A stretch of 7,288 nucleotides of DNA from Hydrogenothermaceae bacterium (GCA_012961365.1 DTZN01000110.1:1-7288); one strand, 5' to 3'. Counted from the stretch's first letter, positions 1 through 7,068 are shown. Notes: a model not told the origin generated them from the letters alone. Translations and numbers: made by a program.

Positions 1-560
<560 letters not shown>

Positions 561-561
<1 letters not shown>

Positions 562-641
562 TGCAATACAAAAATCTTGGAAACACAGGACTTAAAGTTT
601 CTGTTTTTGGTCTTGAAGCAATGACTTTTACTGAAAAATGA
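561..641 (+). pseudogene. aldo/keto reductase N-terminal fragment
   Basis: A 26-codon frame begins MQYKNLGNTGLKVSVFGL and ends EAMTFTEK-stop. This is the recognisable N-terminus of the aldo/keto reductase family, whose members usually start M.YR.LG.TGL.VS.LGLG.MTF and run to about 320 residues. Only the first beta hairpin and strand remain. The usual second Gly of the GLG motif is Glu here. No further family sequence follows before the ABC transporter at 731. The ATG overlaps the galE stop (TAATG), the arrangement of a translationally coupled operon gene, so an intact reductase probably once followed galE. The rest seems to have been deleted, and the stub ends in TGA. It is too short to fold as a TIM barrel. 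Confidence 0.8.
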
Positions 642-674
642 TGAAAAAGGAATTTTAAACATAAATATATGCAG

Positions 675-704
675 TTGCTCTGTTAAAATAGATGTAGCTA
701 AATT
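675..704 (+). promoter_or_regulatory. possible promoter for the ABC exporter
   Basis: A TTGCTC (675-680) and a TAAATT (699-704) are separated by 18 nt, about 27 nt before the GTG start at 731. Both boxes are weak matches to the housekeeping consensus in a very AT-rich background. The exporter could instead be read through from galE. Confidence 0.25.
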
Positions 705-730
705 TTTTATATAGAGCTTTAAAGGTTTTT

Positions 731-2503
731 GTGGAAAATCTAAGCTGGAAAGAAATATTATCCCATATAAAACACTATAAGAAACAACTGGTTCTAGGTA
801 ATGTATTTGCAATACTAGCAACTATAATTAACATTCCTATTCCTTTATTTTTACCTCTTTTAGTTGATGAAGTTTTACTTGGTAAAGAAGGTGTTTTTAT
901 TAATACTTATAGAGCCTTATTTGGAGAAGGTAATGCTGTAATATATGTTTTGGTAGCTTTATTTTTAGCTGTATTTTTTAGAATTACTCATTTTATTTTT
1001 TATGCATATCAAGTAAAGATTTTTACAACCATATCTAAAGAGATAACTTATAAAATAAGGGAAAAGGTCTTAAAACATTTATCAAAAGTTTCCATGTCTG
1101 AATTTGAGACTGAAGGCAGTGGAAAAATTGCATCAAAACTTATTACAGATATAAACACAATTGATGATTTTCTTGGAAAAAGTATAAGTAAATTGTTAAT
1201 ATCAATTCTTACAATAATAGGGGTTGCTATTGTTTTGATTTTTATAAATTGGAAGCTTGGACTTTTGATAGTTTTTCTTAATCCTGTGGTTATTTATTTT
1301 ACTACCTTAGTTGGTAAAAAAGTTGGAAAATTAAAGAGAAAAGAAAATAAAGCAATAGAAATTTTTCAAGAGGCGTTAATAGAAACGTTAGATTTATTTT
1401 GGCAAATAAGAGCATCAAATAGAGAAAAATTTTTCTTATCTAATCTTATAAAAAAAGCCAAAAAAGTAAAAGAAACCTCAACAGAATTTAGCTGGAAATC
1501 AGATAGTGCTGTTAGATTATCTGCTTTGATTTTTTTAATAGGATATGAATGTTTTAGGGCTGTTGCTATCTTATTTGTTGCTTTTTCAGATTTAAGTATA
1601 GGTATGATGTTTGCAACCTTTAGCTATCTTTGGGTTATGATGACACCTGTTCAAGATGTTTTAAATATACAATATGCTTTTCATTCTGCAAACAATGCGC
1701 TTGTAAGGATAAATGAAGTGTTAAGAATGAAACTAGAACCTAATTATAAACAAGAAAAAAATCCATTTAAAAATAATACTACTGTATCTATTAATTTAAA
1801 AAATATATGGTTTTCTTATGATGGAAAAGAATTTATCTTAAAAAAGGTAAATATGCATTTTCCAAAAGGTAAAAAAATTGCAATAGTGGGAGCTTCTGGA
1901 AGTGGAAAAACTACTGTTGCTAGTATTATTGTAGGATTTTATCCTGTAAATAAAGGGGATGTTTTATATGATGGTATTTCTGTAAAAAATATAGGTTTAC
2001 CTATTGTTAGAGATAATGTGTATTTAGTTTTACAAAACCCTCAAATTTTTAATAATACAATTAGATTTAATTTAACACTTGGTAAGAATATATCAGAAGA
2101 AGAAATTTGGAAAGCTTTAGAAATAGCGGTTTTAAAAGAAGTAGTGGAAAAACTACCTAATAAACTTGATACTATCGTTGGAAAAAATGGAATAAAACTA
2201 TCTGGAGGACAAAAACAAAGACTTGCTATTGCTAGAATGATACTTGCAAGACCTAAAGTTATTATATTAGATGAATCAACTTCTGCATTAGACTACATAA
2301 CAGAAAATAAATTAATGGAAAATTTAAACAAATTTTTAAAAGATAAAACAACAATTATAATTGCCCATAGACTTTCTACGGTAAAAGAGGCAGATTATAT
2401 TTATGTTTTAGAAAATGGAAAAGTTATAGAAGAAGGAAACCATGAAGAGCTTTTAAAAAAAGAAGGTATCTATAGTAATTATATTAAAAATTTTTCTCAT
2501 TAA
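731..2503 (+). CDS. ABC exporter, fused transmembrane and ATPase domains (MsbA/multidrug type)
   Basis: A 590-residue half-transporter that should homodimerise in the inner membrane and export a lipid-like or drug-like substrate using ATP. Residues 1 to about 330 form the six-helix exporter domain, with hydrophobic stretches near 20-50, 70-100, 150-195 and 260-305. The nucleotide-binding domain follows: Walker A GASGSGKTT at 387-395, Q-loop Gln435, signature LSGGQKQR at 490-497, Walker B VIILDE with catalytic Glu515, and H-loop His546. All catalytic residues are intact, so it is a canonical exporter. The start is GTG, preceded by AAAGG (721-725) at a 5-nt spacing. Length and architecture fit MsbA, MdlB or LmrA-like proteins. 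The substrate cannot be read from the sequence; nearness to galE weakly suggests an envelope lipid or glycan, but that is inference. Its last 20 bases overlap the 3' end of radA on the other strand. Confidence 0.93.
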   Translation: MENLSWKEILSHIKHYKKQLVLGNVFAILATIINIPIPLFLPLLVDEVLLGKEGVFINTYRALFGEGNAVIYVLVALFLAVFFRITHFIFYAYQVKIFTTISKEITYKIREKVLKHLSKVSMSEFETEGSGKIASKLITDINTIDDFLGKSISKLLISILTIIGVAIVLIFINWKLGLLIVFLNPVVIYFTTLVGKKVGKLKRKENKAIEIFQEALIETLDLFWQIRASNREKFFLSNLIKKAKKVKETSTEFSWKSDSAVRLSALIFLIGYECFRAVAILFVAFSDLSIGMMFATFSYLWVMMTPVQDVLNIQYAFHSANNALVRINEVLRMKLEPNYKQEKNPFKNNTTVSINLKNIWFSYDGKEFILKKVNMHFPKGKKIAIVGASGSGKTTVASIIVGFYPVNKGDVLYDGISVKNIGLPIVRDNVYLVLQNPQIFNNTIRFNLTLGKNISEEEIWKALEIAVLKEVVEKLPNKLDTIVGKNGIKLSGGQKQRLAIARMILARPKVIILDESTSALDYITENKLMENLNKFLKDKTTIIIAHRLSTVKEADYIYVLENGKVIEEGNHEELLKKEGIYSNYIKNFSH

Positions 2504-3842
2504 AAACTTTTACTACTGCTTCTTTTAAACTAGAAACTTTTACAAAACTTGGTTGATATTCTTCAACAGACTTTGGGATAACTAGCTTTTTTACTTTAAA
2601 TTTTTCACACTCTTTTATTCTTAAATCTGTGTAGTAAACAGAGCGAACTTCACCTGTAAGACCAAGTTCACCAAATGATGCAATATTGTCTATAGGTTTA
2701 TCATAAAATGAAGAAATAATAGCAAGTGCTAATGGTAAATCTACTGCTGGTTCTTTGATTTGCATACCTCCAACTACATTTACAAAAATATCCCTATCTT
2801 TTAGAAATATATTTAATTCCTTTTCCAATATTGCAGTTATTATTGAAAGCTTATTTATATCTATCCCTTGGGCTTTTCTTTGGGGAACTGCATAAACTGT
2901 TTTTGAAACTAAAGCTTGAATTTCCACCAAAACAGGTTTAGAACCTTCTGTATATGGAAAAATTATACTTCCTGATTTCCCTTGAGGTTTTTCTGATAAA
3001 AAGAAAGATGAAGGGTCTTTTACTTCTTCCAATCCTTTTGATGTCATATTAAAAACCGCAATTTCTCCTGCAGAACCAAACCTGTTTTTAACAATTTTTA
3101 GAACCCTGTAGGCATTTCCTCTTTCACCTTCAAAATGAGCTACTGTATCAACAATATGCTCTAAAACTTTAGGACCTGCTATATTTCCTTCTTTTGTTAC
3201 CTGCCCAATTAAAATTACTGGAATATTTTTTTGTTTTGCTATTTCTGTTAATCTTGCCGAAACTTCTCTAACTTGTGATACTGAACCTGCAGAACTTTCA
3301 AGCTCAGAAGAATATACAGTTTGAACTGAATCTAAGATAACAAAATCAGGGTTTAACTGCTCTATATTAGTTAAAACATTTTCAAGGTTAGTATCTGCAA
3401 GGATAAATATATTCTCAGAAATTGCATTAATTCTTTTTCCTCTTATATAAACCTGACTTGATGACTCCTCACCTGTTATATATAAAACTTTACTTCCTTG
3501 CTTTGCTATTTGGTATGCAACCTGCAAAAGAAGTGTTGATTTCCCAATTCCAGGCTCACCAGAAAGTAAAATAACCTGACCTTTTACAACCCCACCACCA
3601 AAAGCTTCGTCTAAAGTTAAAATATTTGTTTTTATCCTTTCAAGTAAAGTTTCTTCCAGAGTTTGTGATAAAGAAACAGCCCTTGCAGTATCTCCAACAG
3701 AAAAAGATTTTCTTTTATTAAAGTTTTCCTCTTTTTCTTCAACAATACTTCCCCAAGCCCCACAAGCACTACATTTTCCAGCCCAAGTTGGAAATTTAGC
3801 TCCACATTCATTGCATATATAAACTGTTTTTTTCTTTACCAT
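2484..3842 (-). CDS. radA: DNA repair protein RadA (Sms), RecA-like ATPase
   Basis: A cytoplasmic DnaB/RecA-like helicase that processes branched recombination intermediates alongside RecA. With the start at 3842 it has 452 residues, the normal family length. A C4 zinc finger lies at Cys10, Cys13, Cys24 and Cys27 (CNECG and CSACG). Walker A GEPGIGKST is at 95-103, Walker B VILD has Asp171, and the RadA-specific KNRFG motif is at 252-256. A C-terminal Lon-protease-like domain includes GIDINKLSIITAILEK. Nothing is missing. An in-frame ATG 24 bases upstream (3866) would add 8 residues, but it lies at the predicted transcription start and has no Shine-Dalgarno. The ATG at 3842 has GGGA 6 nt upstream (3849-3852) and gives the usual MVKKKT-zinc finger start. 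It is convergent with the ABC exporter and overlaps it by 20 nt; no terminator is visible between them. Confidence 0.97.
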   Translation of the reverse strand: MVKKKTVYICNECGAKFPTWAGKCSACGAWGSIVEEKEENFNKRKSFSVGDTARAVSLSQTLEETLLERIKTNILTLDEAFGGGVVKGQVILLSGEPGIGKSTLLLQVAYQIAKQGSKVLYITGEESSSQVYIRGKRINAISENIFILADTNLENVLTNIEQLNPDFVILDSVQTVYSSELESSAGSVSQVREVSARLTEIAKQKNIPVILIGQVTKEGNIAGPKVLEHIVDTVAHFEGERGNAYRVLKIVKNRFGSAGEIAVFNMTSKGLEEVKDPSSFFLSEKPQGKSGSIIFPYTEGSKPVLVEIQALVSKTVYAVPQRKAQGIDINKLSIITAILEKELNIFLKDRDIFVNVVGGMQIKEPAVDLPLALAIISSFYDKPIDNIASFGELGLTGEVRSVYYTDLRIKECEKFKVKKLVIPKSVEEYQPSFVKVSSLKEAVVKVFNEKNF

Positions 3843-3871
3843 AAAAATTCCCGTTAATTTTTTCATTAATC

Positions 3872-3900
3872 ATAATATAGGTTAAAAAATAAAAGGTAAA
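3872..3900 (-). promoter_or_regulatory. radA promoter
   Basis: On the minus strand TTTACC (-35, 3895-3900) and TATTAT (-10, 3872-3877) are separated by exactly 17 nt. Transcription should start near 3865, leaving a leader of about 22 nt that contains the GGGA ribosome binding site for the ATG at 3842. This geometry is the main reason for preferring that start over the ATG at 3866. Confidence 0.55.
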
Positions 3901-4065
3901 ATGGTAAACACAGATATAATTTCAAGAGATATTATTTCAAATATATCACAAAATTTCATAAAAACTCTTATAAAAAAAAGAAGGTTTAAAATACTAAACA
4001 ATATTTTCTCCTTTAATAAAAGGAAGAAAATAGATTTAGTAGTTAACATATACAGAAATTATTGA
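3901..4065 (+). CDS. possible small basic protein, 54 codons, unknown
   Basis: An open frame starts at ATG 3901, with AAAGG (3892-3896) 4 nt upstream, and ends at TGA 4063-4065. The product begins MVNTDIISRDIISNISQNF and continues with a Lys/Arg-rich half (KKRRFK, NKRKK) before ending VVNIYRNY. It has no signal peptide, membrane segment or motif I recognise. An uninterrupted 54-codon frame is uncommon but not improbable in DNA this AT-rich. The good ribosome binding site supports it. Against it, its 5' end overlaps the radA -35 box, its 3' end overlaps the probable sco promoter, and no clear promoter of its own is visible. It could equally be a chance frame in a regulatory region. Confidence 0.3.
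   Translation: MVNTDIISRDIISNISQNFIKTLIKKRRFKILNNIFSFNKRKKIDLVVNIYRNY
4004..4030. repeat. imperfect hairpin in the radA-sco intergenic region
   Basis: TTTTCT-CCTTT (4004-4014) pairs with AAAGG-AGAAAA (4019-4030) around the loop AATA, with a single bulged A at 4024, giving 11 bp. No T-run follows on either strand, so it does not look like an intrinsic terminator. It lies inside the possible 54-codon ORF. Its role is unknown. Confidence 0.35.
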
Positions 4066-4090
4066 TAGTGTTAAATTATAGACTTAAATT
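4062..4090 (+). promoter_or_regulatory. probable promoter of the sco-exbB-exbD-tonB-rnhA operon
   Basis: TTGATA (4062-4067, five of six consensus bases) and TAAATT (4085-4090, four of six) are separated by 17 nt. The start point would be near 4097, giving a leader of about 27 nt before ATG 4124, which has a strong GGAGG at 4115-4119. It is the only well-placed promoter seen for the five-gene unit. Confidence 0.5.
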
Positions 4091-4109
4091 AATGTTTAAA
4101 TTAAACACT
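4067..4109. promoter_or_regulatory. inverted repeat bracketing the sco promoter (candidate operator)
   Basis: The arm AGTGTTAAATT (4067-4077) is repeated in inverted orientation as AATTAAACACT (4099-4109), 10 of 11 positions matching, with a 21-nt spacer. The left arm abuts the -35 box and the right arm falls at about +3 to +13, so a dimeric regulator bound to both arms would straddle the promoter. It could also form a weak stem. The sequence does not identify the regulator; a metal-responsive repressor is only a guess from the genes downstream. Confidence 0.4.
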
Positions 4110-4123
4110 GTTTTGGAGGTAAA

Positions 4124-4729
4124 ATGAGGAAGATAATTTTTTTCCTATTTGTTTTAATAGTTATTTTTCCTAAAACATATGCACTAGAAGGTTCTACAAA
4201 AGGATTTCCTAAAAAAGCCCCTGAAATTAAAAATCTAATCACAGATGAAGGAGAAACCTTTTCTTTAGAAAATTTAAAAGATAAAGTTATTATCTTAACT
4301 TATGGATATACCCATTGCCCACATGTTTGCCCAACAATACTAGGATTTTTAAAACAGGTAGAAGAGCAGTTAAATTTAAAAGGTTATAAAGGAAAATATA
4401 AAATAGTTTTTATATCTGTTGACCCAAAATATGATACTGTAGAAAGGTTAAAAAAATATAAAAAGCAAAATGAGTATGAAGATTTTATATTTCTTACAGG
4501 AAAAAAAGATGATTTAGAAAAAGTATGGAAAAAGTATAAAGTATTCGTAAGAGATAGAGGAATGATGGAAATGAAACATGGCAATATGATAATGAAACAT
4601 AGAATGGTAGACCATACAGCAAAAGTTACAATAATAGACAAAAATGGATATATAAGAGAGGAATTTTTAGGTATGTATTTACCTGTAGAAAGTATAGTAA
4701 AAGATGTTGAAAGTCTTATAAAGGAGTAA
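4124..4729 (+). CDS. SCO1/SenC/PrrC family copper chaperone
   Basis: A periplasmic, membrane-anchored thioredoxin-fold protein of the family that delivers copper to the CuA site of cytochrome c oxidase and/or handles its cysteine thiols. Residues 1-20 form a basic-then-hydrophobic signal or anchor segment ending in TYA. The thioredoxin fold begins near residue 32 (APEIKNL). The copper motif is YTHCPHVCP with Cys65 and Cys69, and the third ligand is His164 in VDHTAKV. FISVDPKYDT (residues 96-105) is also family-typical. At 201 residues it is of normal length. Just before His164 lies a Met/His-rich stretch at 147-161 (six Met, two His), richer than usual and a possible extra Cu(I) site. It is the first gene of the operon, with GGAGG at 4115-4119, and its last codons carry the AAGGAG site for exbB. 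Confidence 0.93.
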   Translation: MRKIIFFLFVLIVIFPKTYALEGSTKGFPKKAPEIKNLITDEGETFSLENLKDKVIILTYGYTHCPHVCPTILGFLKQVEEQLNLKGYKGKYKIVFISVDPKYDTVERLKKYKKQNEYEDFIFLTGKKDDLEKVWKKYKVFVRDRGMMEMKHGNMIMKHRMVDHTAKVTIIDKNGYIREEFLGMYLPVESIVKDVESLIKE

Positions 4730-4732
4730 AGA

Positions 4733-5215
4733 TTGAATATTACAGAAGTTCTTTTAAAACTTGCATTAATTGGAGAAGAACCTGTTTTGTATTTACTTAT
4801 ATTAATGAGTATTATTTCTGTTGCAATAATTATTGAAAGAGCTATATCAATAAAAAGGTTAGAAAAGAATATCCTAAATTATAAACCTTTACAATTAAAA
4901 TTAGCCCTTGAAAAAAGACTTGGAATACTTGCAACCTTTGGAAATAATGCTCCCTTTATAGGATTATTTGGGACAGTTTTAGGTATTATGCAAGCTTTTC
5001 ATGATTTAGGAAATTCTTCGCAATTTGGCGTAAAAGTTGTAATGGAAGGAATTTCTCAAGCTTTAGTTGCAACTGCGATGGGATTGTTTGTGGCTATACC
5101 TTCTGTTATTGCATATAACTACTTTGTTAGAAAAATAAAAACAATTTTATTGATTTATGAAGAAAAAAAGAAACTACCAAATAACTTAGAGGGTCAAGAT
5201 GCGTCTTATAGATGA
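4733..5215 (+). CDS. exbB: ExbB/TolQ/MotA family proton channel subunit
   Basis: An inner membrane stator protein that, with ExbD, uses proton flow to drive TonB. It has 160 residues and three membrane helices, near 14-38, 65-90 and 107-132. The second and third carry NAPFIGLFGTVLGIMQAF and QALVATAMGLFVAIPSVIAYN, with the pore threonines Thr81 and Thr114 equivalent to the two conserved channel threonines of ExbB. It is shorter than E. coli ExbB or TolQ (roughly 230-245 residues) because the cytoplasmic loop between helices 1 and 2 is small (about residues 40-62), a form seen in many bacteria. The start is TTG with AAGGAG at 4721-4726, 6 nt away. There is a 3-nt gap from sco, and exbD starts 17 nt before its stop. 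The tonB gene downstream favours ExbB over TolQ. Confidence 0.9.
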   Translation: MNITEVLLKLALIGEEPVLYLLILMSIISVAIIIERAISIKRLEKNILNYKPLQLKLALEKRLGILATFGNNAPFIGLFGTVLGIMQAFHDLGNSSQFGVKVVMEGISQALVATAMGLFVAIPSVIAYNYFVRKIKTILLIYEEKKKLPNNLEGQDASYR

Positions 5216-5597
5216 TGAAGAAAAAGAAATTTCAGAAATAAATATGACCCCTTTTGTTGATATTATTTTGGTAGTTTTGATTATATTTATGGCAACAGCA
5301 ACATTTATTGTAGAAAGAAAAATTCCCTTAGACTTACCAGAAGCAGAAACTGGAGAAGCTAGTAAAGATAAAGAAACAATAGAGCTTGTTATAAAAGAAA
5401 ATGGAGAAATATTACTAAACAATAAAAAAACTTCTATAGAAGATTTAAAAAATAAGATAAAAACCTTAAATAAAAATAAAGTTGTTCTAATCAGGTCAGA
5501 TAAAGATACAAAATTTAAATACATAGTTTCTGTAATAGATATATTTAGAAAAGCAGGTTTTGAAAAATATGCAGTAGAAACTATTTTAAAAAGGTAA
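5199..5597 (+). CDS. exbD: ExbD/TolR family biopolymer transport protein
   Basis: Partner of ExbB in the proton-driven motor: one N-terminal membrane helix and a periplasmic domain. The 132-residue product has the family signature EINMTPFVDIILVVLIIFM, with the proton-carrying Asp21 at the start of the helix (residues 19-40). A periplasmic domain of about 85 residues follows, ending YIVSVIDIFRKAGFEKYAVET, as expected for ExbD/TolR. Length is typical. The start ATG overlaps exbB by 17 nt and has GAGGG at 5189-5193, so translation is probably coupled and keeps the subunits in proportion. tonB follows after 3 nt. Confidence 0.93.
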   Translation: MRLIDDEEKEISEINMTPFVDIILVVLIIFMATATFIVERKIPLDLPEAETGEASKDKETIELVIKENGEILLNNKKTSIEDLKNKIKTLNKNKVVLIRSDKDTKFKYIVSVIDIFRKAGFEKYAVETILKR

Positions 5598-5600
5598 ACA

Positions 5601-6554
5601 TTGGAAAGAAAAATCTTAGTTTTTTCTTTAGTAGTTTCTGTACTTTTACACATTTTTTTAGCTAGTTTGCTTTTTTCATTAAAAACCTCAAAAGAAAAAG
5701 AAGAAAAAAAACCTATAGTTATTTCATTTGTAAAACCAAAAAAAATAACAAAAGATAAGAAATTTTCTGCGAAAAGGAAAATTCCTAAAAAAACAAAACT
5801 AACAACCCCTTCAAAAACACTTTTGCCAAAAAAAAAGCAAGTTCAAAATAAAAAAATATCAAAAGTATCTAGGAAAAATCTAGTTCAAGAGAAAAAAGTT
5901 AAAAAACAGCCAGTTAAAAAAGAAAAGATACATAAAAAAATTCCAGCTTTGAAAAAAGCAAATGAGAAAATACCAAAAGAAAAAAAGGTAAAAAAATCTA
6001 AAGAAGTAGAAAAACCACTTATAAAACAAAAAGAGATAAAAGAAACTCCACAAATAGCAAAAATTCCCAAAAAAAAGGAAAAAGAAAATAAAAAACCAGA
6101 CATAAATGTGCCTTTATCAAAAAAAGTTAATACAGAAAAAGAAAAAAAAGAGCCTGTTAAACAAATAAATCTAACCCACTTAAAAGGTAAAGACCAAATT
6201 TTTCAAATGAAGTCAGAAGATAAACCTAAAAAAGAAGAAAAAACTATAGAAGCAAAAGGAGAGATAAAAAAATATTTATTTTATGTAAGAGACAAATTAC
6301 AAGAAAATTTATCATATCCGCTTATGGCAAAAAGACTACAAATAGAAGGAACAGTTATAGTTAGATTTGTGATAGAAAAAGATGGTTCTGTAAATGAAAA
6401 TACTATAAAAATTGTAAAAAGTAGTGGTTCAAAAATTTTAGACAAGCAAGCTATAATAACAGTGAAAAACTCAATTCCTTTTAAGCCTCCTCCAGAAGGT
6501 AGAATATTTATAGAAATACCAGTTGTATTTGAAATAATAAGGAGTTATTACTAA
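5601..6554 (+). CDS. tonB: TonB family protein with long lysine-rich linker
   Basis: Spans the periplasm and passes ExbB/ExbD energy to TonB-dependent outer membrane receptors. Of 317 residues, 5-27 form the single N-terminal membrane anchor, which contains the S-x3-H motif (Ser13, His17) needed for coupling to ExbB/ExbD in known TonB proteins. Residues from about 34 to 222 are a low-complexity linker dominated by Lys with Pro, Glu, Ile and Val (KIPKKT, KKEKENKKP). The C-terminal TonB domain covers about 225-316, with the SYP motif (Tyr239-Pro240), GTVIVRFVIEKDGSV and IPFKPPPEGR. Classical TonB linkers are rich in Pro with Glu-Pro and Lys-Pro repeats; this one is unusually basic. The start is TTG with AAAAAGG just upstream, ending at 5594. 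The linker-coding DNA has several A8-A9 runs. Its stop shares one base with the rnhA start (TAATG). Confidence 0.92.
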   Translation: MERKILVFSLVVSVLLHIFLASLLFSLKTSKEKEEKKPIVISFVKPKKITKDKKFSAKRKIPKKTKLTTPSKTLLPKKKQVQNKKISKVSRKNLVQEKKVKKQPVKKEKIHKKIPALKKANEKIPKEKKVKKSKEVEKPLIKQKEIKETPQIAKIPKKKEKENKKPDINVPLSKKVNTEKEKKEPVKQINLTHLKGKDQIFQMKSEDKPKKEEKTIEAKGEIKKYLFYVRDKLQENLSYPLMAKRLQIEGTVIVRFVIEKDGSVNENTIKIVKSSGSKILDKQAIITVKNSIPFKPPPEGRIFIEIPVVFEIIRSYY

Positions 6555-6988
6555 TGAAAAAAGTTCAAATTTTTGCTGATGGAGCTTGCCTTGGAAATCC
6601 CGGTGCTGGTGGATGGTGTGCAATTTTAAGATATAAAAATAAAGAAAAAATTATAAAAGGTTCAAAGAAACAAACAACAAATAATGAGATGGAGCTAACA
6701 GCAGTTTTAGAAGCTATAAAAAAATTAAAAGAGCCCTGTGAAGTGGAGCTTTATTGTGATTCTAAATATGTTATAAATGGTATTTCAAAATGGATTGAAA
6801 ATTGGGTAAAAAACAACTGGAAAAATAGCTCAAAAAATGAAATAGCAAACAAAAAACTATGGCAAGAGCTTTATAAGCTAAAAAAAGTACACAAAATTAA
6901 TCCCATATGGGTAAAAGGGCACTCTGGTCATAAAGAAAATGAACTTTGTGATAAAATAGCTAAAGAAGAAGCTAAGAAAATTTTATAG
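6554..6988 (+). CDS. rnhA: ribonuclease HI
   Basis: Cleaves the RNA strand of RNA-DNA hybrids (R-loops, Okazaki primers) in the cytoplasm with two metal ions. The 144-residue protein has all four catalytic acids: Asp9 (FADGACLGNPGAGGW), Glu47 (NNEMELTAVLEA), Asp69 (YCDSKYVI) and Asp133 (NELCDKIA), plus the mobile His123 (VKGHSGH). Each is one residue before its E. coli equivalent (10, 48, 70, 134, 124). The basic protrusion typical of type HI enzymes, with several Trp and Lys, spans about 79-103. ATG 6554 overlaps the tonB stop by one base and has AAGGAG at 6539-6544. It is the last operon gene and has no functional tie to TonB; no convincing terminator follows. Confidence 0.97.
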   Translation: MKKVQIFADGACLGNPGAGGWCAILRYKNKEKIIKGSKKQTTNNEMELTAVLEAIKKLKEPCEVELYCDSKYVINGISKWIENWVKNNWKNSSKNEIANKKLWQELYKLKKVHKINPIWVKGHSGHKENELCDKIAKEEAKKIL

Positions 6989-7025
6989 TAATTTGCCCGA
7001 TAATTGTCTATTTTAGGACAAATTT

Positions 7026-7068
7026 CGCTTTTAATCCTTCTCACTTAAAGTGAGGAGATACAAAAGCG
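7026..7068. repeat. two-tier palindrome, similar in plan to an IS200/IS605 right end
   Basis: CGCTTTT (7026-7032) pairs perfectly with AAAAGCG (7062-7068). Inside, 7037-7045 (CTTCTCACT) pairs with 7049-7057 (AGTGAGGAG) around a TAA loop, 9 bp with one T.G. The tiers are joined by 4-nt internal loops (AATC and ATAC). An AATC followed by a short stem with a 3-nt loop is the general plan of the right end, and of the 3' end of the guide RNA, in TnpB-bearing IS200/IS605 elements. No T-run follows, so it is not a standard terminator for the rnhA operon. The transposon assignment is inference. Confidence 0.55.

Noticed and set aside
642..730. Further aldo/keto reductase remnant or small ORF between the scar and the exporter
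   Set aside because: All three plus-strand frames are broken by stops and none resembles the reductase family.
731..2503. Naming the ABC exporter msbA
   Set aside because: Architecture fits MsbA, but many multidrug and peptide exporters share it, and nothing in the sequence fixes lipid A as the substrate.
4384..5653. Other minus-strand frames opposite sco and exbD (4384-4641, 5186-5653)
   Set aside because: They are antisense to intact family members with conserved catalytic or ligand residues, and have no motifs of their own.
5885..6103. Minus-strand frame opposite the TonB linker, Phe/Ser-rich and apparently hydrophobic
   Set aside because: It is the reverse complement of Lys-rich (AAA/AAG) codons, which automatically gives Phe-rich sequence; the TonB frame is clearly the real one.
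4733..6554. Tol-Pal system (tolQ-tolR-tolA) instead of exbB-exbD-tonB
   Set aside because: The third protein has a C-terminal TonB domain with SYP and GTVIVRF motifs, and no tolB or pal follows; Ton is the better call, although the ExbB/TolQ and ExbD/TolR families cannot be separated by motif alone.
6989..7025. Possible rnhA operon terminator (TTGTC/GACAA around 7006-7019)
   Set aside because: The stem is only 5 bp with an 8-nt loop and no T-run after it; too weak to call.
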